Shown in pieces: positions 45,245 to 54,040 of a stretch of 64,000 nt of DNA (positions are counted from its first letter, which is position 1; each line of letters begins with the position of its first letter). The notes under the pieces were generated by a model. That model had not been told where the DNA came from and made no database searches. It worked only from the letters and a program-made list of their open reading frames with translations. Both the position numbers and the translations under genes were made by a program. Source of the stretch: Candidatus Denitrolinea symbiosum (GTDB taxonomy: Bacteria; Chloroflexota; Anaerolineae; Anaerolineales; Villigracilaceae); assembly GCA_017312345.1 (NCBI GenBank), contig BLAA01000001.1:496001-560000 (forward strand). Reading direction: 5' to 3'.

Positions 45245-48200
45245 ATGCTAAAATTATCATTTCTAGGCGCGTTCTCGGCAAAGTTGGATGAAACCAGCCT
45301 GCAAGGCTTCGAGTCGGCCAAGGTGCGCACATTGCTGGCATATCTAATGCTGGAATCCGAGAAACCGCATAGCCGCGAACGCCTGATTGGGTTGTTTTGG
45401 GGAGATGGCGATGAGTTTAAGTCCGCCAAAAATATGCGCCAGGCGCTCTCGAATTTAAGAAAGACGATCCAGGACGTTGATTCGGGGAATCCGTTTCTTC
45501 TACTCGAGTCCGATACAATTCAGGCAAACAAAAACAATCCCCAGTTGTGGTTGGATACGCATGTTTTCGAACGCCTGATATCCGCTTGCGAAAAACACCC
45601 TCATCGCAAAATCGAAACATGCCTCGCGTGCGCTCATCGTCTTGCGCAGGCGGCGCAGTTATATCGCGGGGAATTATTGGATGGGTTCATCCTGAAGGAT
45701 TCGCAGTATTTTCAAGATTGGCTTGTTGCCCGGCGCGAGTATTTTCGACAAAAAGCGATAATGGCGCTGGAGCAATTGACGGTTTATCATCAACGACGCC
45801 GTGAATATCAGGAAGCAATTTCTTATGCGCGCCGTTTGCTGTCCATGGACGATTGGCGGGAGGAAGCGCACTTCCTGTTGATGAGTCTACTGGCTAGCGC
45901 GTCGCAGCGCAGCGCGGCTCTTAAGCAATACCAGACCTGTCGTCAAATCATGCTCGATGAATTTGGGGCGGAGCCACAACCAGAGACGGTTCAACTGTAT
46001 CAACAGATCTTGAACCATCAGTTTCCCGGCGGCGAGACGGTTCTGCCGAACAATCTGCCATCTTTTGGCACAACGTTTGTCGGTCGCAAAAAAGAGATTT
46101 TGCAAATCGCCGAACATCTGCAGACCAGGTTACGCCGCCTGGTTACTGTAATCGGCCCCGGCGGTATTGGTAAAACCCGCCTTGCGCTTCAGGCAGGACA
46201 AGAGCAACTATATGCCTTTCAGGACGGCGTTTACTGGATTCCACTGGATAATATCGAAGACGCCAATGCCTTGCCGGGCGTGATCGCCAACGTAATCGGA
46301 ATCGAATTGCCCGCAAAGGGCGACATTCAGGCGCATCTACTCAATTTTCTTCGTCATCGAGATATTCTGTTGATTTTTGATAATTATGAGAGCTTGTTGC
46401 CAGAGACGGATTTTATAACCAGGTTGCTGAACCATGCCCCTGGATTGAGCATTCTGGTCACTTCCCGGGAAGCGCTTCATCTCCAAAGCGAGTGGATATT
46501 CGAACTGACTGGCTTGCCGCTTCAGGCAGAAAAGATGGGGGAACTTCCTGCAGCCGTTCTTCTCCTCGAGCAACGCGCCCAGCGTGTGGAACCCCAATTT
46601 CACATTTCCCCCGGCGAAAACGATCAGGATGCCTTACACTTGTGCGAAGTCCTCAACGGTTTACCGCTCGGGATCGAACTGGCGGGCAGCATGTTAAAAA
46701 GATATACCTGCGCCGAAATTGCAGAACAAATCTCACAAGATATCGGCGTACTTACTTCCTCGTTGCGGGACATTCCCTCCCGCCATCGTAGTCTTTGGGC
46801 CGTGTTCGAACACTCATGGAATCTCTTAAGCGCGAAGGAAAAGCTGGCATTTGCCGCGCTGGGGATATTTCCCTCTCGTTTTACCGCTGCCGCAGCACAT
46901 GAGATTGGCGCCGTCCCTTCTGATTTACTGGATGAATTAAGCAGAAAATCCCTGGTGCGCCAATTGGACAGGGACTTGTATAGTTTGCACCCGCTGTTGC
47001 AGCAATACGCCCGTAAAAAACAGCATTCCATTGGGATCCCCGAAAGGGAAATCAACGAAAAATTCACATCCTATTACAGTGACCGCGCCCGACAATGGGA
47101 GCGGGGTATGAAATCGGCTCGCGTTCAACATGCGCTGGATGAATTTTCGCTTGAATGGCTAAATCTGACTGCCGCCTGGAATATGGCGCTTGCTGTCTTG
47201 GATTTTAAAACATTGAACATATTGCTCTCGCCATTTTTCTGGTTCTTTGAAATCAAGGGGAAAATTTATGAAGGGGAAACCCTCTTTCAGGCTGCGCTCG
47301 CTGCGTTGCAAGCGCGAAATGAATTTGAAACACGCTCGGAAAATTTTTATGACAGATTGTTGATTTATTATGGCTGGTTGAGTTTCCGCCGGGGACAAAC
47401 AGATCGGGCGGTGGAAAATCTTGGCGGCGCGGTCGAGCGTGGGTTAGACCTGCTCGGCATCGAAGAACAGGTCTTTGCGACCAATCATCTCGGAAGCGTG
47501 TTTTATGAAACAGGCCAGAAAATAAAAGCGCGCGAATTGTACGAAACAGCCATGCGTCTCTGCGAAGGCAACCAGGCTCCATGGAACGAGGCGCTCACTT
47601 GCAACCACTACGGCTCGATGCTCAGCATGGATGGAGACCTCGAACAAGCCGCGCAGATCCTTCAACAGGGAGCGCGTATTGCCAAAGTCAACCAATTTAC
47701 TTGGATCACTGCCAGCATTCTAAGCAACCTTGCCGTCCTCGCCTATTTTCAGCAGGAGTATCAGTCGGCCATTGATCTGTTTTTGGAAAGCAATGAAAAA
47801 TCGGCCCAGTACGGCGATTTGCACCGTTCCCCTTCGGTGAACCACAACAATCTTGCCGAGTGTTACGCCATGCTTGGGCAATTGGACAAAGCCAGCGAAC
47901 ACCTGGAGGCGGCCCTGCATCATTTCAACGAATGTGGAAATATTGTCTTTTTGCCGTATGTCTATAACACCCTGGCAGGAATTCATTTGCAAGCGAATAA
48001 ATATGCCGAAGCGCAGCAGGCGCTTCAAAATGGAATCAAGAGCGCAGTTGAAAACCAAATGCAGGCTGTGCTCAACAACTTGTTAATTGACCACGCAAGG
48101 TATTTCTTGTTGACAAATAAAAGACAGGAGGCGGTCAAGATCATTTATTACGTCACTCATTCCTCGCATACCATTAAGGAAGGGCATGACAAAGTCTCCC

Positions 48201-48298
48201 AACTGATCGAAGAATATGGAGAAGATTTACGCAAAGAAGTTACGCGGCTCGCCGGGCGAACTCTCGTACAGCAGGACATATTGGATATCATCCGTTGA
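45245..48298 (+). CDS. BTAD/SARP-type regulator with NB-ARC ATPase and TPR (locus A)
   Basis: A 1017-residue AfsR-like regulator. Residues 1-100: winged-helix DNA-binding domain (LGAFSAKL, AKVRTLLAYLMLESEKPHSRERLIGLFWGD). About 105-255: BTAD helical domain ending DEFGAEPQPETVQLYQQI. About 275-600: NB-ARC ATPase with P-loop GPGGIGKT (304-311), Walker B LLIFDNYE and LVTSREALHL. About 650-1000: tetratricopeptide-like repeats. Ribosome site AAGGAG. It lies between the two DNRLRE surface genes and starts divergently from locus A's small protein; box A is its likely own operator. AT-richer than the GC-rich flanks. Confidence 0.93.
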   Translation: MLKLSFLGAFSAKLDETSLQGFESAKVRTLLAYLMLESEKPHSRERLIGLFWGDGDEFKSAKNMRQALSNLRKTIQDVDSGNPFLLLESDTIQANKNNPQLWLDTHVFERLISACEKHPHRKIETCLACAHRLAQAAQLYRGELLDGFILKDSQYFQDWLVARREYFRQKAIMALEQLTVYHQRRREYQEAISYARRLLSMDDWREEAHFLLMSLLASASQRSAALKQYQTCRQIMLDEFGAEPQPETVQLYQQILNHQFPGGETVLPNNLPSFGTTFVGRKKEILQIAEHLQTRLRRLVTVIGPGGIGKTRLALQAGQEQLYAFQDGVYWIPLDNIEDANALPGVIANVIGIELPAKGDIQAHLLNFLRHRDILLIFDNYESLLPETDFITRLLNHAPGLSILVTSREALHLQSEWIFELTGLPLQAEKMGELPAAVLLLEQRAQRVEPQFHISPGENDQDALHLCEVLNGLPLGIELAGSMLKRYTCAEIAEQISQDIGVLTSSLRDIPSRHRSLWAVFEHSWNLLSAKEKLAFAALGIFPSRFTAAAAHEIGAVPSDLLDELSRKSLVRQLDRDLYSLHPLLQQYARKKQHSIGIPEREINEKFTSYYSDRARQWERGMKSARVQHALDEFSLEWLNLTAAWNMALAVLDFKTLNILLSPFFWFFEIKGKIYEGETLFQAALAALQARNEFETRSENFYDRLLIYYGWLSFRRGQTDRAVENLGGAVERGLDLLGIEEQVFATNHLGSVFYETGQKIKARELYETAMRLCEGNQAPWNEALTCNHYGSMLSMDGDLEQAAQILQQGARIAKVNQFTWITASILSNLAVLAYFQQEYQSAIDLFLESNEKSAQYGDLHRSPSVNHNNLAECYAMLGQLDKASEHLEAALHHFNECGNIVFLPYVYNTLAGIHLQANKYAEAQQALQNGIKSAVENQMQAVLNNLLIDHARYFLLTNKRQEAVKIIYYVTHSSHTIKEGHDKVSQLIEEYGEDLRKEVTRLAGRTLVQQDILDIIR

Positions 48299-48427
48299 AT
48301 GAGCGGGAATACATGAGGTTCACCACCCACGCTTTCAGCGCTTGAAAGATTCCACGCAAAAACCGCGTACCGCCTTCTCGCATGATGTGGGATAAATGAA
48401 ATGGCTTCGCTCTTGATCGCAGGATGT

Positions 48428-48461
48428 AAAAAACGCCCCCGCATTTGCGAGGGCGTTTTTC
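48428..48461. terminator. Terminator between convergent genes
   Basis: AAAAAACGCCCCCGC...GCGAGGGCGTTTTT, a hairpin with A and T runs on either side, between the BTAD regulator and the second surface gene. The rest of 48299-48562 shows no gene. Confidence 0.85.
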
Positions 48462-48561
48462 GCCAACGTATGGCATGCATTATTCGATCGTATTTAGTAG
48501 CGTCGCGAGATTCATTCCGCACGGTACTGGAAACTGCGTAGCATCAGTTATCGACAACGCG

Positions 48562-49198
48562 CCTACGGGATGTAGTACTCGACGATCAACTGCGGGCGGG
48601 AGGCGAAAGGCGCGTTCCCGCTGAACAGGCTGAGATAGTTTGCGACGGCGTTGTTGTTGTCGTCCAGTTTGAAGCGCAGGCGAACTTGTGTGATGCCGCC
48701 GGCGGTCGCCAGTTTGTTGACGAAGTTCCCGGCGCCGGTCAGGTTGAGACTGTACCACCCGCCAACGAGAGGCGGTTTGAGCGGGCCGACGGTCTTATTG
48801 GCGGCAGTCTGGAAATCGGCGGCTTGCAGGGCGGAAGTCCCAAACATTCCTTTCTTCACGTCAGCCATGAAACCCTGGAAGGCGTTGACCGGGTTTCCGC
48901 CGCCGGTCACGCCCTGGCGCTTGACCTTGAGAGTGACTTTGGTGATGACGGCGTTATCGGGCAGGCTGGAGGTGTTGAACGACAGGATGGCGCGGTACTG
49001 CTTCCTGGCCGCGTCGTCGCCGAGGCGGAAGGCGGTGGCGGCGGAGTTGAACGTCCCGCCTTTGTTACTGGTCTCGGAGGATTCGAGGACCCAGCCGTCC
49101 TGCGCGCCGGCCGAGCGGAAGGTCCGACTGTACTGCTCCAATTCGAACGAGCCAATGTCGCAACGTACGCCCTGCGGACGGATGATCCCGCGCTGGTC
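48562..49198. repeat. 637-bp duplicated tract, copy 2
   Basis: Partner of 42866-43502. The three differences noted are at the positions matching caactGt/cGGG, gaT/CggCG and cttgC/TGTG; only one changes an amino acid (Ile/Val). Confidence 0.95.
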
Positions 49199-50359
49199 GG
49201 TCGCGAGGCAGGAAGAGGCGTCCCCGGCATCAATGGCCGGGGAACCGGGAAGCAGGGCGCGGGTCCAGGTGGGGCCGCCGTTATCGGCCAGCGGACCGAG
49301 GTTGGGGTCGGCGGTCAGGGATGGGGTCCCGCATCCGACGCTCACTTCCACCAGGTTGTTGACATTTTGCGCGATGGTCAGCCCTTCTTCTGTGTAACAA
49401 TCATCTTTGGCATTGTTCGCCAGGATGGAGTTGAACAGGCTCAAGGTGGAATTGTTGATAAGCATACCGCCGCCGTGATACCCTGGGTCGGATGTGTCCA
49501 TCAGGTTGTCGGCGATGGCGCTGTTCTTGATGGTCACATTGGCGTCATAGACATACAGTGCGCCGCCTGCATTTGTATAACTGGCAGAGCCGTTTCCCGA
49601 GATGGCGCTGTTGTAAATATTCAACGTCCCAAACCCGAAGTAAATTGCCCCGCCTTGACCAAATGTGCTGCCCGGGCCGGTGGCCGTGTTGCCGCTCATG
49701 GTTACGCGCTCGAATGTGGCTGTTGTGCCGCTGTAATTTGTATACGCGCCGCCGCGGAAGGCTTTGTTGTTTGAAAAAGTTGTGTCTGCGACGGTGGTGT
49801 TTGCCATGGAAAAGATGGCGCCGCCCAGATCGGCAGAGTTGCCCAGGAAAACGCTGTTCTGGATGGCGAGCGACCCGTTCAAATAATGATAGATGGCGCC
49901 GCCGTCTCCCGCATTGCTGACGACGTTGCCCTCAAACGTCACGTGAGAGATCGTCAGGTGGTTGCCGCTATCGTAAATCGCGCCGCCATTGCCTCCATCG
50001 CTGACGGAGGCTTCTTTGAGAGTCAGGTATTCCAGGGCCACGTCGGCGCCCAGGGTTTCCAGAATACGCACGGCGTTGTTGCCGCTGATGACCACGTCGC
50101 GCCCCGCGCCGCTGACGGTGATGGCTTTGGAGATGATAAGGGAACTTGCCAGCGTGATCGGCGCCGAGGCCGGACAATCCACCGAAAAGTTGATGGTGTC
50201 GCCGCTGTTCGCGTCGGCGATGGCCTGGCGCAGGGATCCCGCTCCGCTGTCGTCGCAGTTGGAGACGCCGATCGTATCCGCATGGACTGAACGGACGGGG
50301 AAGGCCGCCAGCAAGCCGACAGCAAGCCAGATGACCAGGAATGGGCGAATGAGTTTCAT
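48563..50359 (-). CDS. Secreted beta-helix / choice-of-anchor-Q protein with DNRLRE-like end (locus B)
   Basis: A 598-residue exported protein. Signal peptide 1-28 (ends SVHA). The segment CDDSGAGSLRQAIADANSGDTINF opens a right-handed beta-helix (residues 30-350) with repeats like LTISHVTFEGNVVSNAGDGGAIY. The anchor-Q motif LADNGGPTWTRALLPGSPAIDAGDASSCLATDQRG leads to the DNRLRE-like domain shared with the locus A protein. The start at 50359 has CAAGGAGAAA upstream. It lies 26 bp after the DUF3153-like lipoprotein, so it is the last gene of a three-gene operon. Beta-helix proteins of this type are usually surface adhesins or glycan-active, but no active site is visible. Confidence 0.87.
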   Translation of the reverse strand: MKLIRPFLVIWLAVGLLAAFPVRSVHADTIGVSNCDDSGAGSLRQAIADANSGDTINFSVDCPASAPITLASSLIISKAITVSGAGRDVVISGNNAVRILETLGADVALEYLTLKEASVSDGGNGGAIYDSGNHLTISHVTFEGNVVSNAGDGGAIYHYLNGSLAIQNSVFLGNSADLGGAIFSMANTTVADTTFSNNKAFRGGAYTNYSGTTATFERVTMSGNTATGPGSTFGQGGAIYFGFGTLNIYNSAISGNGSASYTNAGGALYVYDANVTIKNSAIADNLMDTSDPGYHGGGMLINNSTLSLFNSILANNAKDDCYTEEGLTIAQNVNNLVEVSVGCGTPSLTADPNLGPLADNGGPTWTRALLPGSPAIDAGDASSCLATDQRGIIRPQGVRCDIGSFELEQYSRTFRSAGAQDGWVLESSETSNKGGTFNSAATAFRLGDDAARKQYRAILSFNTSSLPDNAVITKVTLKVKRQGVTGGGNPVNAFQGFMADVKKGMFGTSALQAADFQTAANKTVGPLKPPLVGGWYSLNLTGAGNFVNKLATAGGITQVRLRFKLDDNNNAVANYLSLFSGNAPFASRPQLIVEYYIP

Positions 50360-50385
50360 GAGATTTCTCCTTGGATTTTGAACTG

Positions 50386-51093
50386 TCAATTGGATTTGGA
50401 TTCGGCGGGGGATTCCGCTGAAGCGGTTTTTTTGTTGCGGCGGACGAGGAAGAAGACCGCGCCGCCGACGGCGATCAATCCCAGGCAGCAAAAGCCGAGC
50501 AGCGCGCCGCCGCCGAGGATGTACCAGAGCGCATTGTCGCTGAAAGATCCGACTTCGCTGACCGCGCGGATCTCATTGGCCGCGCCGCCGAGCAACTTCC
50601 AGGTAAGCGTGTTGCCCTCCTGGGCGGCGGCGTTGTGTTCGACGACGTTCCCCGGCATCACAACCGACCAGGTCATGTCTGCGCCCATCGGGGCGTTGCT
50701 GTCGCCGCTCAGGTCGAGGGTGATGTCGTAGGTCAGTTTCCCGTCGGCGAGGGAAATGTCGTGGATGGACGTGTCGGTCGCGCCATAGATGGCTTTCAGT
50801 TCATCCAGCGAAGCGAACGGGGTTTCATAGATGCACCAGGTCTCGTTCTCGTCGCGCGTCTCCTGGCGGATGATCGTGCCGGGCGGGACCTCGTCGTTCT
50901 GGCTGGCGCAAAACTCCTCCCCCGCGCTGCCCAGCCCGGCCATCGAGGCCTCGTCGCCCTGGAAGCCGATCTCCTGAACGTATTTCCCCGCCCCGTTGGA
51001 GTCGATCTCGGTGATGAAGTTGACCTTGCAGGCCGAGAGCAGAAGCGCGGACAGGCCCATGGCGGCGGCGATGAAAAATTTACGGACTTTCAT
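50386..51093 (-). CDS. DUF3153/LppM-like lipoprotein
   Basis: A 235-residue lipoprotein. Lipobox LLLSAC puts the lipid-modified cysteine near residue 22. The following KVNFITEIDSNGAGKYVQEIGF and the pairs of short strands match the LppM/DUF3153 type. A C-terminal membrane helix (about residues 195-220) and a K/R-rich end (VRRNKKTASAE) would anchor it on both sides. The start at 51093 (MKVRKFF) has GGAGAACGCC upstream. It overlaps the preceding small protein by 14 bp, so translation is coupled. Role unknown. Confidence 0.78.
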   Translation of the reverse strand: MKVRKFFIAAAMGLSALLLSACKVNFITEIDSNGAGKYVQEIGFQGDEASMAGLGSAGEEFCASQNDEVPPGTIIRQETRDENETWCIYETPFASLDELKAIYGATDTSIHDISLADGKLTYDITLDLSGDSNAPMGADMTWSVVMPGNVVEHNAAAQEGNTLTWKLLGGAANEIRAVSEVGSFSDNALWYILGGGALLGFCCLGLIAVGGAVFFLVRRNKKTASAESPAESKSN

Positions 51094-51316
51094 GGCGTTC
51101 TCCTTTTCGATTGGCAGGATGCGGCAAGGCGGATGCGACGGGCTTCGCTTCCGTATCCTGTGAGAGTTGAGCGATATGCGCGGCCATTTCCCTTTCTGTG
51201 GCGAAAGGATAGGCGCGTTGAGTGAGAGCGTCCACCACCCAGCCGTGTAGCGCCCCGTCGGCGCCGCGCCAGCAGCGGACAATGAAACTGAAATGGGGGG
51301 AAATCGGCATCGTCAT
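51080..51316 (-). CDS. Small W-R motif protein B (78 aa, apparently leaderless)
   Basis: A 78-residue protein: MTMPISPHFSFIVRCWRG, then GWVVDALTQRAYPFATEREMAAHI. It has the same length and a similar motif to the protein at 44931-45167. The -10-like TATAGT (51324-51329) ends 7 nt before the ATG at 51316, and no ribosome site is seen, so the mRNA is probably leaderless. An ATG at 51310 with GGGGA upstream is an alternative start, and the frame is open to 51334. First gene of an operon with the lipoprotein and the surface protein. Confidence 0.6.
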   Translation of the reverse strand: MTMPISPHFSFIVRCWRGADGALHGWVVDALTQRAYPFATEREMAAHIAQLSQDTEAKPVASALPHPANRKGERHESP

Positions 51317-51323
51317 TATCCCC

Positions 51324-51355
51324 ACTATACCCAACCCCTCTCGTCGCGCTCTCGT
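51324..51355 (-). promoter_or_regulatory. SARP-like operator and promoter (box B)
   Basis: On the minus strand: ACGAGAG (51349-51355), CGCG, ACGAGAG (51338-51344), 8 nt, then TATAGT (51324-51329). Direct repeats with an exact 11-bp period placed 8 bp before a -10 box are the textbook layout of SARP binding sites. The repeat sequence differs from box A (TCCTGACG), which suggests a different cognate regulator, probably that at 51584. Confidence 0.65.
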
Positions 51356-51390
51356 GGATTTGTCGTTAAACCATCACGTCACGAAACCAC

Positions 51391-51589
51391 GTAGGGGCAG
51401 ACCTACGTGTCTGCCCGCTGCGCGTCTGCCCGCGCGACCATGCAGGGCGAACACGCAGGGCGAACACGCAGGGCGACCACGCAGGGCGACCATGCAGGGC
51501 GACCATGCAGGGCGAACATGCAGGGCGACCATGCAGGGCGACCATGCAGGGCGAACATGCAGGGCGAACACGCAGGTTCGCCCCTACCG
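51391..51589. repeat. 13-bp tandem array with inverted ends
   Basis: About eleven copies of a 13-bp unit GCAGGGCGA(C/A)CA(T/C), starting at 51442 with exact 13-bp steps. The array is bounded by GTAGGGGCAGACCTACGTG on the left and GGTTCGCCCCTAC on the right. It fills the gap between the locus B regulator stop and box B. The open frames across it are repeats only. Confidence 0.85.
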
Positions 51590-53971
51590 TCCTTCCAATT
51601 CGCGGACGTCCCGCTGGACCGTCCGCAGGCTGACCTGCATCAGCGCGGCGATCTGCTCGAGGGACGGGTCGCTGCCCTGCTCCCGCGCCTCGCGCAGGAG
51701 ACGCTGGATACGCGTCCGACGGAGGGCGACCGCGCCCGAGGCGTTCTTCAACGCCGCGTCGGGCGCGCCCGCGTCCACGGTCCACGCGACGCGGATGGGG
51801 GCGCGTCCGCGCGACGAGACGAGGTGCGTCTCCTTCCTGGGCGGGGAAGCCAGTCCGCGCGCGTAGACCTGCTCCATCAAGCCGCGGACGGTGGGGTCGC
51901 GGCGGAAGTAGGCCGCCAGCGCGTCGGGGTCTTCGATCTCGGAGGCGTAGGTCAGCAGGTTTTCGTAGCCGCGGCGGAGGTAGTCTTCGGCTTCGCCGGC
52001 GCGCCCCAGCGCGTCGAGGGCGGAGGCGTGGGCGTAGTAGATTTCGGAGGCGATGTCGTACAGTTCGCTGCGCGTCATCTCATCCATCGCGGCGGACGTG
52101 AATTCCAGCGCCTTGCGCGGATTCCCCTTTTGCAGATACGCCATCCCGATGTAGCCGTATAGTTCGGGGATGTAGTCGGGCTCGTCGAGTTTCTGGTAAA
52201 TGGGGATGGCCTGCCCGCACATGGCGATGGCGGCGTCGGGCTCGTTTCTCTGCCAGTGGATGTATCCGAGCATGGCGTACACCGAGGCGATCCAGCCTTG
52301 CGATTGGCGCTTCTGGAAGATCTTCAGCGCCTGTTGGCCGAGGGCGAGCGCTTCGTCGAGGTCGCCGTTTTCGGCCAGCGCCAGCCCGAAGGCGAGGTGG
52401 TAGGTGTTGCGCGCCATGCCCTGCTCGTCGTGGAGCGTGGCGAAGAGGTCGCGTCCCTGGCGGACGTAGTGGACGCTCTCGTCGTTGCGTCCCAGCGAGG
52501 CGAGCGAGATGGCGAAATTGTGAAGCGTCTCGGCTTCGTCGCGTTTCATATTTAGGTCGCGGGCGATCTGCAAGGCGCGCTCGTAATGCTGGATGGACGT
52601 CCGAAATTTCCCGGTCTGTTGATAGGCGATGCCCAGTTTGCCTTCCACGCGCGCCAGCAGGGGCAGGAATCCGTGTTCGCCCGCGTAGGCCGCGGCGTGA
52701 TGGAAGGTTTCGAGCGCGTCGCGCTCAAATCCCTGGCTGATTTGCAGAATGCCTTTGAGCAAAAGTCCGCGCGCCAGCAGGTAGGGCAGGTTTTCCTTTT
52801 CGGCCTGCGTGATGATCTGGTTGGCGCAGCGCATGGCTTCGAGCGCGTTGCCTGTGCGCTGATAGGCGGAGCCTTGATCGGCCAACAGGAGCGCCTCGGC
52901 AATCACATTCTTCCGGCGACGCGCTTCGAGGATGGCGATTTTACATCGCTCGACTACATTGGTAAATTCCTTAAGTTCTGCCGCGAGATGAATTTGCTGG
53001 ACTTGGATCAAAAGGGACGGGGACGAGCGCCTGCCGAGAATTTTTTTGGCCGACTCGAAATCGCCGCGCAGGATGGCGGAAGCGGATTCGAGCGCGTCGG
53101 CCTCGGTCTGTCCCGACTTTTGGCGGAGCGCGTCCGCGCAGGCGTTCATCGTCGGGACGTCGCCGCGCCAGAGGGCGAACTGTCCGCGCTGGAAGAGAGC
53201 GGGGACGGACGCGGGCAGTTTCAGTTCCGCGCGGGGAGGCGGAGGGGGAAGTCCCTGCGCGCGGATGGCCTCCGCCAGTTCGAGCGTGGCGGGTTCGGGG
53301 TCGAGTCCCAACTCGTCCCTGAGTCGGAGGCGGAATCGGTCGAAGGCCGCGAGCGCCGCGCCGCGTCCGCCCGTGGATTGGCGGGCGCGCAACAGTCCGC
53401 GCAGGCTGGCTTCGTCGAAGGGTTCGTGCGCGTGGAGTTTTTCGAGCAGGGGGATGGCCTGAAGCGGGTCGCCGTTTTGCAAATGGCGCTGTCCGAGCGA
53501 TTGCAGGGCGTGGATGTAGGTGATGTAGAGGTTCTCGCGTTCGAGCAGGAGCCAGTCGGCGTCCTGTTCGGGGAGCAGGTCGCCGCGATAGAGTTCGATG
53601 GCTTGCGCGATGGAGGCGGGGTCGTCCTTGCGGAGGAGGAGACGGAACTCGTTCACGTCCAGCCAAACTTGTCCCTCTGCGAGGCTGATTTCGGCGGGCG
53701 TGGCGACGAGGGGGAATTTCGGCAGGCTATTCTTCAACAGCCAGAGGCGGTCGCTTACGCGGGCCCTGGCGGCGTCTTCGGGGGAATCAGGGAAGAGCGC
53801 GCCCGCTAGTTGGCCGCGTTTTTGCTCGGACGGATGGAGCAGGAGCCGCGCCAGCAGCAGTTGGGCGCGGAACGGCGGCAGCGCGGCGGGCCTGCCTCGA
53901 TGAAAGATGCGTAAGCCGCCGAGGAGGAAAACTTTCCAGGGATGGCCGTGAGTCGCAGCCGAGTCGTCCAT
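51584..53971 (-). CDS. BTAD-type regulator with TPR and C-terminal HTH (locus B)
   Basis: A 795-residue regulator. Residues 10-95: winged-helix domain (VFLLGGLRIFHRGRPAALPPFRAQLLLARLLLHP). About 100-235: BTAD domain, ending DELGLDPEPATLELAEAI. About 260-690: TPR-like repeats. No NB-ARC ATPase is present, unlike the locus A regulator. The last 45 residues (RRTRIQRLLREA, then DPSLEQIAALMQVSLRTVQRDVRELEG) are a DeoR/HTH_11-type helix-turn-helix, an unusual addition. The start at 53971 has TATAAT at 53995-54000. It ends 268 bp before the small protein it may control. Confidence 0.9.
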   Translation of the reverse strand: MDDSAATHGHPWKVFLLGGLRIFHRGRPAALPPFRAQLLLARLLLHPSEQKRGQLAGALFPDSPEDAARARVSDRLWLLKNSLPKFPLVATPAEISLAEGQVWLDVNEFRLLLRKDDPASIAQAIELYRGDLLPEQDADWLLLERENLYITYIHALQSLGQRHLQNGDPLQAIPLLEKLHAHEPFDEASLRGLLRARQSTGGRGAALAAFDRFRLRLRDELGLDPEPATLELAEAIRAQGLPPPPPRAELKLPASVPALFQRGQFALWRGDVPTMNACADALRQKSGQTEADALESASAILRGDFESAKKILGRRSSPSLLIQVQQIHLAAELKEFTNVVERCKIAILEARRRKNVIAEALLLADQGSAYQRTGNALEAMRCANQIITQAEKENLPYLLARGLLLKGILQISQGFERDALETFHHAAAYAGEHGFLPLLARVEGKLGIAYQQTGKFRTSIQHYERALQIARDLNMKRDEAETLHNFAISLASLGRNDESVHYVRQGRDLFATLHDEQGMARNTYHLAFGLALAENGDLDEALALGQQALKIFQKRQSQGWIASVYAMLGYIHWQRNEPDAAIAMCGQAIPIYQKLDEPDYIPELYGYIGMAYLQKGNPRKALEFTSAAMDEMTRSELYDIASEIYYAHASALDALGRAGEAEDYLRRGYENLLTYASEIEDPDALAAYFRRDPTVRGLMEQVYARGLASPPRKETHLVSSRGRAPIRVAWTVDAGAPDAALKNASGAVALRRTRIQRLLREAREQGSDPSLEQIAALMQVSLRTVQRDVRELEGR

Positions 53972-54040
53972 GATACAGATTGACCCTCGGTTTGATTATA
54001 ACCAATGAAGCCTCCGCCCTGACCGAACTGGCGTTTTCGA

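Noticed and set aside
51391..51589. CRISPR-like array
   Set aside because: Units are 13 bp with no spacers, and no cas gene is present; it is a simple tandem repeat.
51407..52162. Open frames across the 13-bp array (MQGDHAG-type peptide repeats)
   Set aside because: A 13-bp unit opens all frames in turn; they run opposite to or into the locus B regulator and lack a ribosome site.
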